Part shown: positions 1 through 7,822 of the stretch, piece after piece | Layout of the letters: each line of letters starts with the position of its first letter | Numbering within the stretch: position 1 is the first letter of the stretch | From: Microbacterium karelineae | Lineage (GTDB): Bacteria > Actinomycetota > Actinomycetes > Actinomycetales > Microbacteriaceae | NCBI RefSeq assembly: GCF_009745985.1 | Contig: NZ_WFIX01000191.1 | Coordinates: 372,001-436,000 of the forward strand | DNA length: 64,000 nucleotides | Direction of reading: 5' to 3' | The notes under the pieces: generated by a model | The model's input: only the letters and a program-made list of their open reading frames with translations | What the model was told of the DNA's origin: nothing | Databases searched by the model: none | Program-made: the position numbers and the translations under genes

Positions 1-121
1 GAGAGATGATCGAAACGATGTCGTCGACGTATGGGGTGATGTCCCCGTTCCAGTCGACTTCTTCAACCTTCGCGACGATCGCGCCGGTTCGCTCGCGCTG
101 AGAGGGCGTCAGATCGACCAT
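1..121 (-). CDS. Hypothetical protein, 5' part only (runs off the left edge)
   Basis: An open frame reads leftwards from an ATG at 119-121 and is still open at base 1, so only the first 40 residues are visible. They begin MVDLTPSQRERTG and contain several acidic residues and aliphatic patches, but no motif I recognise. It starts 13 bases after the stop of the Cys-rich mini-gene and lies on the same strand, so it is probably the last visible cistron of the kinase/FHA/AAA+ operon or of a sub-operon of it. A von Willebrand A domain or an effector would be a natural partner for such an operon, but nothing in these 40 residues shows that. Confidence 0.55.
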   Translation of the reverse strand, partial: MVDLTPSQRERTGAIVAKVEEVDWNGDITPYVDDIVSIIS

Positions 122-134
122 CGAAATCTCCCCC

Positions 135-281
135 CTACTTCCAGTGCCCGCCGTGGGAGCGGCAGACGGCGCCGGTGTTGTTGCACGCCGAGCACGTCAG
201 CCTCCCGCCGATGCCGGAGGCGCGCCCGCCGTTGCAGCTCTGGCAGTCGTGAAGTGGCGCGTGGCACTTGGTGCAGGTCAT
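135..281 (-). CDS. 48-aa Cys-rich zinc-finger-like mini-protein
   Basis: A short gene with a good ribosome-binding site (GAGAGGGA about 6 bases before ATG). The 48-residue product has Cys at positions 3, 6, 13, 16, 30, 33 and 40, mostly as CxxC pairs (CTKC, CQSC, CSAC), followed by Gly/Asn-rich turns. The spacing resembles the CxxCxGxG repeats of the DnaJ zinc domain, so it probably binds one or two zinc ions; this is inferred from pattern only. It follows the membrane-protein gene by 125 bases on the same strand, which suggests a small accessory (chaperone-like or redox/metal-sensing) component of the operon. Such short genes are often missed in automatic annotation. Intact from start to stop. 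Confidence 0.68.
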   Translation of the reverse strand: MTCTKCHAPLHDCQSCNGGRASGIGGRLTCSACNNTGAVCRSHGGHWK

Positions 282-406
282 GATGTCCCTCTCTCTGATG
301 GGGTCGGACGATCACGAATGTATGCCGTCGACAGGTCGTTCGTGCGTGTTCCGCGATCCCCGGAACGCGTCTCCGGAAAGCCCGGATGCAGGCCGATCGC
401 CGACGT
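282..406. other. 125-bp intercistronic gap, possible internal promoter
   Basis: This gap between the membrane-protein gene and the Cys-rich mini-gene is much larger than the overlaps upstream. On the minus strand it ends with the GAGAGGGA ribosome-binding site. A TACATT hexamer lies about 40 bases before the mini-gene start and could be a -10 box, but no convincing -35 box accompanies it. No coding potential or strong terminator hairpin was seen. Confidence 0.3.
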
Positions 407-1219
407 TCATGCGCTTCGTCTCGTTCGACGGAACGGAACCGTCAGGACCACGATGGCCCCGAATGCGCACAACGCGAGAACGCCGCCCAAGCCGATCGAT
501 GAATGCTCAGGCCCCGACACGACGATCTCAGCGGCAAGCACCGCAAACGTGACGCAGCCGGAGAGGATTCCGAGGTACCCGACCTCCGGCAAGGCTGCGA
601 GCACGCCCAACAGCGCGCACGTCAGCCCGGCGAGAAGAAACAGCCACACAGACTCCGTCAATTCGATGACGCCGACATCGTCCATCGGAAGGATCACCGC
701 CCGCGCCACGAAGAGCGCGCTGAACGCGGCTTCCGGAAGAGCTCGAAGGCCGGCCCCTCGCCAGGGCAGCACGATGCGCAGCACAGCCCCTCCGATGAAG
801 CCGGCGGCGAGACCGACGACGATCGTCCCGAGAAGCACGACCCGCAGCCCCACCAGCGGATCCGCCGGATCGATCGTTCTCGCCAACATCGCGATCTCTG
901 CGAATGCACCGAAGCCGCTGACGATCTTCAGCAGGACGGCCGTCAGAGAGGTCGACATCGTCATCCCGATGATCGTGGCGCCGCCCACAGCCAGCCCCAC
1001 GACGATGTACGGCACCCAGGATTCGGGGGCGGAGAACGCGGCGAGCACACTCGCCGACCCGATCGTGGCGATCAGCCCTGCGGGGATGCCGACGATGTCC
1101 CGTCCGCTTCCGCCTCCGAATCCGCGTGAAGCGCGTCGAGCGCCGCCGCCCCCCGACACCGTCCGCAGAATGAGCACCATCGCGATGAACGCGACGAGAA
1201 GTCCGACGATCTCACCCAT
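407..1219 (-). CDS. Polytopic membrane protein of unknown function
   Basis: A 270-residue protein with roughly seven hydrophobic segments and a Gly-rich loop (SGGGGARRASRGFGGG) after the first one; I recognise no family. I chose the ATG at 1217-1219 (MGEIVG), which overlaps the end of the PP2C gene by 8 bases and so keeps the coupling seen through the operon; an upstream in-frame start at 1243 would add eight residues. The protein ends with a basic tail (RRTRRSA), expected on the cytoplasmic side. Its place after a kinase with its own polytopic C-terminus and a phosphatase suggests a membrane component or target of the phospho-switch. That role is inference. Confidence 0.75.
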   Translation of the reverse strand: MGEIVGLLVAFIAMVLILRTVSGGGGARRASRGFGGGSGRDIVGIPAGLIATIGSASVLAAFSAPESWVPYIVVGLAVGGATIIGMTMSTSLTAVLLKIVSGFGAFAEIAMLARTIDPADPLVGLRVVLLGTIVVGLAAGFIGGAVLRIVLPWRGAGLRALPEAAFSALFVARAVILPMDDVGVIELTESVWLFLLAGLTCALLGVLAALPEVGYLGILSGCVTFAVLAAEIVVSGPEHSSIGLGGVLALCAFGAIVVLTVPFRRTRRSA

Positions 1220-1979
1220 CGATCGACGCCCGCACCTCGACATCGACGACGATCACGGTCGTGTTGTCGCGCGCGGGGGTGCGGAGCACCGAGCGAAGCA
1301 GCTCATCGACACATGCGACTGCAGAGACTTCTTCGCTGACGATCTCGGCGACCTCATCGGGTGGGACCTCATCGATTCCATCGCTGCACAACAGGAACCG
1401 GTGCGTGCCCACAGTCCATGCTTCGCAGTAATGGTGTGCATCCGACGGCGGTTCAGCCGCGCCGCCCCCGATCGCCGCGACCAGAGCCACGTCCCCCGGC
1501 GCGGACGATCGTCTGACCGTGTCGTCCACGCTGAGCTGTCCCAGATAGCCGCCACTCAGCCGGTGCGCGCGGGCATCGCCCACGTTGAGGCAGGTGACGC
1601 CACCCGGTGTCACGACCAGTGCCGCGAACACAGCACCCATATCCGGAGTGCCGAGCCCGAGGCCGGCACGGAAGGTCGTGTCGTGCGCGACCTCGGCGAG
1701 CGCGATCCCTGCCGCCGCATCGTGCACGTCGATGAGTCCGTCTGAGAGCGTCCGAGCGGTGAGCCACGCGGCGGCCGCACCGCCCGAGTGGCCCCCCATC
1801 CCGTCGACGACTGCGCAGGCGAGCGGACCGTCGATCTGACGGTCGAGAGCGAACCGCGCTGAGCCCACCCCATTCACCCACCCGTCGACGACCACGACGT
1901 CCTGGTTCTCGTCGCGCAGATGGCCTCGCTCGAGTCCTGCGGCGATCGACACGGTGACCGAGGTCGATTCGCCGGTCAT
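1212..1979 (-). CDS. PP2C-family serine/threonine phosphatase
   Basis: 255 residues with the PP2C (PPM) signature motifs in order: ENQD near residue 24, the metal-binding VVDGMGGH at about 57-64, NVGDARAHRL mid-protein, LCSDGID and the C-terminal DNTTVIVV. The key metal-ligand Asp residues are all present, so an active Mn/Mg-dependent phosphatase is expected. It has no extra domain or membrane segment and should be cytoplasmic. Its ATG overlaps the kinase stop codon (ATGA, 1976-1979). This physical coupling makes the adjacent kinase and its FHA partner its likely substrates, as with the Stp/PknB and PppA/PpkA pairs. The start is fixed by the overlap; upstream extension would run into the kinase gene. 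Confidence 0.93.
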   Translation of the reverse strand: MTGESTSVTVSIAAGLERGHLRDENQDVVVVDGWVNGVGSARFALDRQIDGPLACAVVDGMGGHSGGAAAAWLTARTLSDGLIDVHDAAAGIALAEVAHDTTFRAGLGLGTPDMGAVFAALVVTPGGVTCLNVGDARAHRLSGGYLGQLSVDDTVRRSSAPGDVALVAAIGGGAAEPPSDAHHYCEAWTVGTHRFLLCSDGIDEVPPDEVAEIVSEEVSAVACVDELLRSVLRTPARDNTTVIVVDVEVRASIDG

Positions 1980-4795
1980 CCCGTGACGGCTCCGATCACG
2001 ATGGCGACGATTCCGGCAGCGATGCCTGCGCCGACGGCGATGATGAGGCCGAACACGAACGCCCATGGCGACAGAAGTGCGATGAGGATCCCGCTTCCGC
2101 AGGCGATCGCGGCCACGCCGGCGCGCACGCCTGTGCGGCGCCGATCGACACGATGGACGATACCGAGCAGGACGAGAGTCGCGGCCGCCGTCATCATCGC
2201 GGCGCGCCACCCGGATTCCGGCGACGAGAACACATCGCCTGGCCCCACCTCGATCAGCCACTCGGCGACCGCGGCGGCGAACCCGGGAAAGTACTCGGCA
2301 GATCTGAACCCCGTACCGGTGATCATCGCCCCGACCCACCCGGACGCCGTGCCGACGGTGATCGCGAGCGCAATCCAGGCGCACACGCCGAGGAAGCCGG
2401 CGAGGCCGGAGAATCGGGTTGATCGTCGGGGGGCGTCGGCCGCATCGACCGCGTGCGAAGCGAGGTACTCGGTCACGACCAGAGCGATGAAGCCGATCGC
2501 GAGGAACAGCGCGAAGACGATCGCATCGCCATGTGGAAGGTGTCCGTGACGCAGAGCACTCGGGACCACGTCGCCGAGCGCGATGATGAAGCTCGCCCAC
2601 CAGAGGTACGGCGAGAGTCCTCCCTCGATGCGCCCGTTGAACGTTCTCCACGCGGCGACGCCGAGCGAGACTATCAGAAGGGGGATTCCCGCCTGGAGTG
2701 CACCGGGGAGGATCTCGTCCGGTGATCGCCCCGCCGCTGCCGCGAACCCAGCGAGCAGCGAGAAGAGGGAGATCGGCACGAGCCAGATCCCGAAGTGCCG
2801 CCATGCGTCGCGCGCATTGCCTGCGACGCGGGCGCGTCGCACCTCCGCTTCGGCCTGCTGCCGTTCCCGCTCGGTCTCCGCCTGTTCCTGCTCGTGTCGC
2901 TCTCGTTCCGCGTCGCGCCGTGCGGCCTCCTGTCGGCGAAGTTCGGCGCTCACCTCACGGGCGATCGGCAGGAGATCTCGTGCGAGGATTCCCCATCCGG
3001 GCTCCGCGCCCCGCGTCGATCGGCGTTCGGTCACGATCGCGGCGAGACGAACGGCCCATCCCTCCTCTCCGGCGCCTCGCTCCGCCTCGCCTCGAGCCTC
3101 TTCCGCGATCCGGCGTGCGGCAGACGGATCGAGCGCCGCGAACAGCACCTGCGCCTCCCACGCGACGAGCCGGCGATGGATGCGATCGACAACGTCGCTC
3201 GGCAAGCCGAGAGTCTTCCCGTCTCCCCCGAGGATCTGGGCGTTGATCACAGCCCACGACTCATCGAGCACGTTCTGTCCGACCGCGAGCACATCGTCTG
3301 CCCGGTACTGCGCCAATGTGTAGAGTGCCTGGGAACGGCGCATGGCTCGAATCCACTCGGCAGCCGCTGTACCCCCACGAGATGCCTGCTCCGCCGCCGA
3401 CTGAAGTCCATCGCCGTCGAGCGACCGTCCGCGGAATCGCGGGGCCCGCTCGGGCATGTACTGGCACTGCAGGTGCAGCATCGCGATGTCCGGATCCGGA
3501 GAGTTCGCGATCACATCGACGTCGCCCTGGAGGCTTCCGCAGGAGGCGAGGAAGTCGACGAGATCACGCTTCCCGCGCCCCGCCAGGTGCCTCGCCGCGC
3601 TCTCCCAGCCGGTGACGAGAGTCTGCGTGAGCTGCACGGGATCACGGAAGGTCCGTCCCTCGAACACGAACGGCCGGACCCTCACCGCCGACGCCGCAGC
3701 GGGTGCTTCCGATGCCGATGACGCGGCGACGGGCGGAGATCCGCCGGCGAGCCAGGTCCGCACCTGCGCATGCTTCCATCGTTGCTCGTAGTCGCGGATC
3801 AGCAGCCCCCGGACCAGCAGCCGCCGTCGGTCATCTTCGATCGCGGCCAGGTCGTAATCGCCACGATGAAGTTCGCTGCGCCATTGGTGCACGCTGATCA
3901 TCGACCCGTCGGGATTTGCGAACAGATGTCGTCCGACGATCAGCTCGTAGACGATGAGACCCAGCGCGAACCAGTCGGAGGCCCGTGTGACCGTGTTGGC
4001 GTCCGCTTCGGGCGCCATGTAGTAGTTCGTCCCGGCGAAGGACCCGAGGTTCGTGCCGGTTGCCGCGACGGAGACACCGAAGTCTGCCAGCACGAGATCC
4101 AACGGTTCGAGATGCCGCACGAGAACATTCGCAGGCTTGATGTCGCGATGCATCACCCCGCGCTCACCGAGGTAGGCGATCGCGTCCGCGAGCTCCGTCA
4201 CGATGCGGATCAGCGCCTGCTCGCTCAGCCGTCCCGCGTTGGTCAGGAACAGCCGAGGGCGCTCTCGACGGAGCTCCTCGAGCGACCCATACGGGAGATA
4301 CTCCATGATCTCCCACACGTGCACGCCATCGGTGTCGACGGTGAAGCGCACGACGTGCCTCGGGTCTCCGCCCTGCAGCGACCGAAGCGCGTCCACATCG
4401 ACGACGTCGGCGACGTCGAGGTAGATCTTGATCGCTCGTTCGGTGCCGTCATCCCGGCGCCGAACGAGCACGACGACCGCCTGGGTCCCACGCTGGCTGA
4501 GCGGCCGGATCATCTCGTACTCGTCGCGAAGCGCCTGCGGGAGGCTGACGTGGAAGACGCTTTCGGACTGCGGTGAGCCCTCGCGAGTGGTCGGAGCTCC
4601 GCGCCCCGATCCGGAAGTGCTCTCCCGCGTCGTCGGGCGCACCCGGTCGGTCGCGCTCTCACGCGTGGTCGGCACCATTCCTTCGCGCGTCGTCGGGCGT
4701 GCGCGGCCAGCGCCGTCCTCCCGCGTGGTCGGGTCCGCGATCCGGCTCGATTCACGGCGCGTCGGGCCGGGAGTACGGCGGTCTGATCCACTCAT
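1976..4795 (-). CDS. Ser/Thr protein kinase with N-terminal PTTRE repeats, coiled coil and polytopic C-terminus
   Basis: 939 residues. Residues 1-80 are a disordered Arg/Thr-rich tail carrying five PTTRE motifs (about 22, 34, 42, 54 and 68). The kinase domain follows at about 93-349, with the ATP-binding Lys in AIKIYL (about 123), HRDIKPAN (about 216), DFG (about 238) and an APE loop near 261, so it should be active. A long middle region leads to a highly charged coiled coil (about 590-640) and then about seven membrane segments to the end. The PTTRE threonines are plausible autophosphorylation and FHA-docking sites because the FHA gene lies directly upstream with an ATGA overlap. PP2C follows with the same overlap. 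PknB-like PASTA domains are absent, so the sensor is likely the membrane portion. Confidence 0.93.
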   Translation of the reverse strand: MSGSDRRTPGPTRRESSRIADPTTREDGAGRARPTTREGMVPTTRESATDRVRPTTRESTSGSGRGAPTTREGSPQSESVFHVSLPQALRDEYEMIRPLSQRGTQAVVVLVRRRDDGTERAIKIYLDVADVVDVDALRSLQGGDPRHVVRFTVDTDGVHVWEIMEYLPYGSLEELRRERPRLFLTNAGRLSEQALIRIVTELADAIAYLGERGVMHRDIKPANVLVRHLEPLDLVLADFGVSVAATGTNLGSFAGTNYYMAPEADANTVTRASDWFALGLIVYELIVGRHLFANPDGSMISVHQWRSELHRGDYDLAAIEDDRRRLLVRGLLIRDYEQRWKHAQVRTWLAGGSPPVAASSASEAPAAASAVRVRPFVFEGRTFRDPVQLTQTLVTGWESAARHLAGRGKRDLVDFLASCGSLQGDVDVIANSPDPDIAMLHLQCQYMPERAPRFRGRSLDGDGLQSAAEQASRGGTAAAEWIRAMRRSQALYTLAQYRADDVLAVGQNVLDESWAVINAQILGGDGKTLGLPSDVVDRIHRRLVAWEAQVLFAALDPSAARRIAEEARGEAERGAGEEGWAVRLAAIVTERRSTRGAEPGWGILARDLLPIAREVSAELRRQEAARRDAERERHEQEQAETERERQQAEAEVRRARVAGNARDAWRHFGIWLVPISLFSLLAGFAAAAGRSPDEILPGALQAGIPLLIVSLGVAAWRTFNGRIEGGLSPYLWWASFIIALGDVVPSALRHGHLPHGDAIVFALFLAIGFIALVVTEYLASHAVDAADAPRRSTRFSGLAGFLGVCAWIALAITVGTASGWVGAMITGTGFRSAEYFPGFAAAVAEWLIEVGPGDVFSSPESGWRAAMMTAAATLVLLGIVHRVDRRRTGVRAGVAAIACGSGILIALLSPWAFVFGLIIAVGAGIAAGIVAIVIGAVTG

Positions 4796-5346
4796 CGCTC
4801 ATCTCCGATCACGAGGCTCACAATCGCCCGACGGCCGAGGCCGACCGTCGCGTGTCGGCCCGCCACGCGTGACTCTGTGCGCACGGGGCGCCCGTCGAGG
4901 AAGGTTCCGTTGGTCGACCCGGCGTCGCGCACCCACACACCGTCGGCCCGGATCGAGATGACCGCGTGTCGCCGCGAGACCCCGTCGAAGCCCGAGAGCG
5001 CCGCGCTGATCCTCCCATCGCCGACGTCACGCCCCATCTCGACGTCACCAGCCGCCGATATGCGCGATCCGTCGGGCAGCACCAGCTCGACCCGCGGCGA
5101 CATGCCTCGAGGACCTTCGAGCTCACACCACGGGCAGGATGCCTCGCCTGGCGGCACGTCGTGCCCGCATGCACTCGGCGCCGTGTCGATCCGTGGCGAT
5201 GCCGTTTCCTCGGCCGCCTCGGCGACCGCCGGCAGCCGGGCGCCACCCGAGATCTGGGGTTGCAGGCACACGGCACAATACGGCGTGTCGTCGGCGAGCA
5301 TCGTGCCGCACCCTGGCGTCGTGCACCTCACAGGCGATGAACTCAT
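4792..5346 (-). CDS. Zinc-ribbon plus FHA-domain phosphothreonine reader
   Basis: 184 residues. Two zinc-ribbon-like modules come first: Cys 8, 13, 24 and 27, then Cys 60, 71 and 74 with a nearby His 62. A C-terminal FHA domain covers about 85-180 with the canonical GR (105), SRRHA (124-128) and GSTNGT (143-148) phosphopeptide-binding residues, so it should bind phosphothreonine. Its gene overlaps the kinase gene by 4 bases downstream and the radical SAM gene by 4 bases upstream. It is the obvious adaptor recognising the phosphorylated PTTRE tail of the kinase. Zinc-ribbon-FHA architectures are common in signalling proteins, but the exact partner is inferred here. The start ATG at 5344-5346 is fixed by the overlap. 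Confidence 0.9.
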   Translation of the reverse strand: MSSSPVRCTTPGCGTMLADDTPYCAVCLQPQISGGARLPAVAEAAEETASPRIDTAPSACGHDVPPGEASCPWCELEGPRGMSPRVELVLPDGSRISAAGDVEMGRDVGDGRISAALSGFDGVSRRHAVISIRADGVWVRDAGSTNGTFLDGRPVRTESRVAGRHATVGLGRRAIVSLVIGDER

Positions 5347-5999
5347 CTCGTCTCCGCGCTCTCATCGTCCCAACTGACGCCATCGATCCGGATGCCACGT
5401 TCAGCGAGCCTCTCTCGGAGCACGTCGAGGTCTCCCGGCGCCGGCATCCCGACGAGGTGCAGTGCCCCCTCCGCGACAGAGACCTGCATCCGCGTCGGGC
5501 CAGGCGCGAGGCCGAACCTCTCGACGCCACGCGAAGTGATCCGCTCGAGCACCTGGTTCCCGCTGCCGAGGAGAGGATGCGCGCTCGGCAGATCTCGCCG
5601 ATAAGGCCCCGAGACGAGCGCATCAGTGCGTTCCCAGAGCTCCCTCGAGATTCGCCTCGCTGCGGCGCTGGCGTAGCCGGTGAAGATCAGCACGTCCGTG
5701 TCGCTCCATCCGTCGCGGACACGATCGATCAGCGCCACGACAGCATCGGCCTGCTGGAACGGCTCGCCTCCGGTGACGGACAGCCCGGTGAGATCGTGCT
5801 CCGCGGCGAGCTCGAGGATCTGCCCCGCGAGGTCGGCAACGGAGCGAGACGCGCCGCCGGACGGGTCCCAGGTGTCCATCGACGCGCATCCCGGGCACCC
5901 GATCGTGCATCCCTGCACCCAGATTCCCGCGCGTCGGCCCGGGCCGAGAGCCGTGAGCGGAGCGGCAACTCGGCTGATTCGGATCGTGTCGACGGTCAT
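5343..5999 (-). CDS. Radical SAM 4Fe-4S activase-like protein (PflA/NrdG type)
   Basis: 218 residues from the ATG at 5997-5999, which overlaps the AAA+ gene stop (ATGA); a start 9 bases upstream is possible. It contains CTIGCPGC (Cys 31, 35, 38), the CX3CX2C cluster of radical SAM enzymes, and TGGEPFQQ (about 76-83), the SAM-contacting GGEP motif. Length and GIWVQGC context match glycyl-radical-enzyme activases (PflA, NrdG), which abstract a hydrogen from a partner protein. No glycyl radical enzyme is encoded nearby, so the substrate is unknown; it may modify another protein of this operon. A radical SAM enzyme inside a kinase/FHA/AAA+ operon is unusual. Family assignment is firm; the substrate is not. 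Confidence 0.88.
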   Translation of the reverse strand: MTVDTIRISRVAAPLTALGPGRRAGIWVQGCTIGCPGCASMDTWDPSGGASRSVADLAGQILELAAEHDLTGLSVTGGEPFQQADAVVALIDRVRDGWSDTDVLIFTGYASAAARRISRELWERTDALVSGPYRRDLPSAHPLLGSGNQVLERITSRGVERFGLAPGPTRMQVSVAEGALHLVGMPAPGDLDVLRERLAERGIRIDGVSWDDESAETR

Positions 6000-7822
6000 G
6001 TGGCCCACCGGATCGTCACCTGGCCGTCCGTACCTCGTTCGACGGCAACGATCGTTCGCGTGTCGCCCACTCCGGCACCGAACAGCGCTCGAGCGAGGGG
6101 ATTCACGAGGAACGACTCGACCTGATTGCCGACCCCGCGAGCGCCCGTGGACAGGTCCTCGACCGTCGCGCTGATCACCTGCTCACGCGCCGCGTCGCCG
6201 ATCCGCACCTGCACGCCGGTGCTCCGCTGTGCGTGGGTGAGCGCGTTGTCGATGAATCCGCCCGCGATGATGCGCGCCGTCTCGGGGTCGATGTAGTCGA
6301 AGACGACGATGTTGTCTCCGATGCGTCCGAGCAGCTCCGGCCGACGATAGCGCTCGACGAATGCGCGCTCGATCTCCGAGGTGAGCGCGCGACGATAGGC
6401 GACAGGATCGGCTGCGCAGTCCTCCGCGGTCGTGCCCGATCCGCCGATGCCGAGATTCGACGTGAAGATGATGAGAGTGTCATTGAAGAACACCGTGTCG
6501 CCGGATCCGTCCGACAGCCGCCCGTCGGAGAGGATCTGCAGGAACTTGTCGAGCACACGCGGGTGAGCCTTCTCGATCTCGTCGAACAGGAGGACCGAGA
6601 ACGGCCTGTCGCGGACCGCGTTCGTCAGCTCACCTCCCGCGTCGTGATTGACATAGCCGGGAGGAGATCCGATGAGACGCTGATCCGCTGCCTCCTGCGC
6701 GAACTCGCTCATGTCGAACCTCACATATGCCGATTCATCGCCGAACAGAAGCTGCGCGATCGTCTTCGCGAGCTCCGTCTTTCCGACGCCCGTCGGGCCG
6801 GCGAAGAACATCACCCCGCGCGGGCCATCCGCTCCCGCACGGTGAGCTGCCGTCATCCCCGTCACTGAGCGGATGAGGATGTCGAGCGCGTGCTGGATGG
6901 CCTGTGCCTGGCCCTTCACACGGCGCTCGAGCGCAGCCGGCCCCCGCGCGATCTGCTCGGCGAGCTCCGGCGCGCGCCACGGATCCTCGACGACGCCCGC
7001 CCGGTACAGTCGCGCGCCGTCATCGACTCGGGCCGACGGCAGCCCCTCATCGCGCATGAGCTGGATGATCTCCATCATCGCCCGCAGGGACATTCCGTGT
7101 GTGCTGCCGACGAAGCGCTGCACGATGAGTTCGGCATCCCCCGTATCCGGTCCGGGTGCGAGCTGAGCGTAGAGGCTCCGAGCTGCACGCAGTCGAGTCG
7201 AGAGATCGGGGTCCGGAATCGGCACCTGGCGGATTCCATCCGACGTCACGAGCCACGCCGGAAGATCGTTCGGCCGATCGAGGAGCAGGATGATCGGATT
7301 CCGCCTCATCATCCGCGCGCCGTCGCGGGTGAACAGCGAAGGCCGTGCGTGCACGATGCCGAGGAGCCGCTGGAACAGCTCCTCTGCCGGCTCGACGATC
7401 TGTCCTGAGGGATGGCGCGCAACCTGTGAGAGATAATCGACGACGATGGCGCAGGGATGCTCCGGGGCCGACGCGACAGCCTGCACTGCACGCGCGATGT
7501 CCGCGAATCCGACGGTGCCGGTGCCGACCAGATCGGTGTTGTCGCCGAGCGCGGCGCGCGCCGTCGTTTCGTCGGATCCCGCATCGATCGAGACGCCGTG
7601 CAGCGGTGAGGTCGTCACCATCGTGCCGATCCCGCTGAGTTCGAGCACGGATCGCAGGGCAGAGCGCGTCTCATGCAGCGTCATCGCCCCATGCGCACCC
7701 GGCACGACATGGACGTCGCGGATATTGCCATGTACGACGAACAGCGTCGTGACGGGCAGCACGGAGTCGACGAAACGCAGCCACGCCGGGTATCCGGCCG
7801 TCCGTTCGGCCGCACCGGTCAC
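5996..7822 (-). CDS. ClpB D2-like AAA+ ATPase with atypical N-terminal half
   Basis: 608 residues. The C-terminal half is a ClpA/B D2-type AAA+ module: Walker A GPTGVGKT (342-349), pore-loop region GSPPGYVNHD (about 385), Walker B VLLFDEIEKAH (410-420), sensor-1 FTSNLG (about 453) and a sensor-2 GARGVGN near 560. The first 300 residues look like a degenerate AAA-like domain (FVVHGNIRD, CAIVVDYLSQ, IILLLDRPND) without Walker A. It lacks the ClpB N-domain and M-domain, so it is not the housekeeping disaggregase. Hexameric remodelling of a partner protein is expected from the family. It overlaps the coiled-coil gene and the radical SAM gene by 4 bases each. It recalls ClpV in being a Clp ATPase beside kinase, phosphatase and FHA genes. 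Confidence 0.9.
   Translation of the reverse strand: MTGAAERTAGYPAWLRFVDSVLPVTTLFVVHGNIRDVHVVPGAHGAMTLHETRSALRSVLELSGIGTMVTTSPLHGVSIDAGSDETTARAALGDNTDLVGTGTVGFADIARAVQAVASAPEHPCAIVVDYLSQVARHPSGQIVEPAEELFQRLLGIVHARPSLFTRDGARMMRRNPIILLLDRPNDLPAWLVTSDGIRQVPIPDPDLSTRLRAARSLYAQLAPGPDTGDAELIVQRFVGSTHGMSLRAMMEIIQLMRDEGLPSARVDDGARLYRAGVVEDPWRAPELAEQIARGPAALERRVKGQAQAIQHALDILIRSVTGMTAAHRAGADGPRGVMFFAGPTGVGKTELAKTIAQLLFGDESAYVRFDMSEFAQEAADQRLIGSPPGYVNHDAGGELTNAVRDRPFSVLLFDEIEKAHPRVLDKFLQILSDGRLSDGSGDTVFFNDTLIIFTSNLGIGGSGTTAEDCAADPVAYRRALTSEIERAFVERYRRPELLGRIGDNIVVFDYIDPETARIIAGGFIDNALTHAQRSTGVQVRIGDAAREQVISATVEDLSTGARGVGNQVESFLVNPLARALFGAGVGDTRTIVAVERGTDGQVTIRWAT

Noticed and set aside
144-1745. Long plus-strand open frame of 533 codons opposite the membrane-protein and PP2C genes
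   Set aside because: Its translation is Arg/Pro/Thr-rich with no motif, and it lies antisense to genes with clear family motifs. It is a high-GC shadow frame.
5996-7822. Housekeeping ClpB disaggregase
   Set aside because: It lacks the N-domain, the D1 Walker motifs and the M-domain, is 608 rather than about 860 residues, and sits in a signalling operon.
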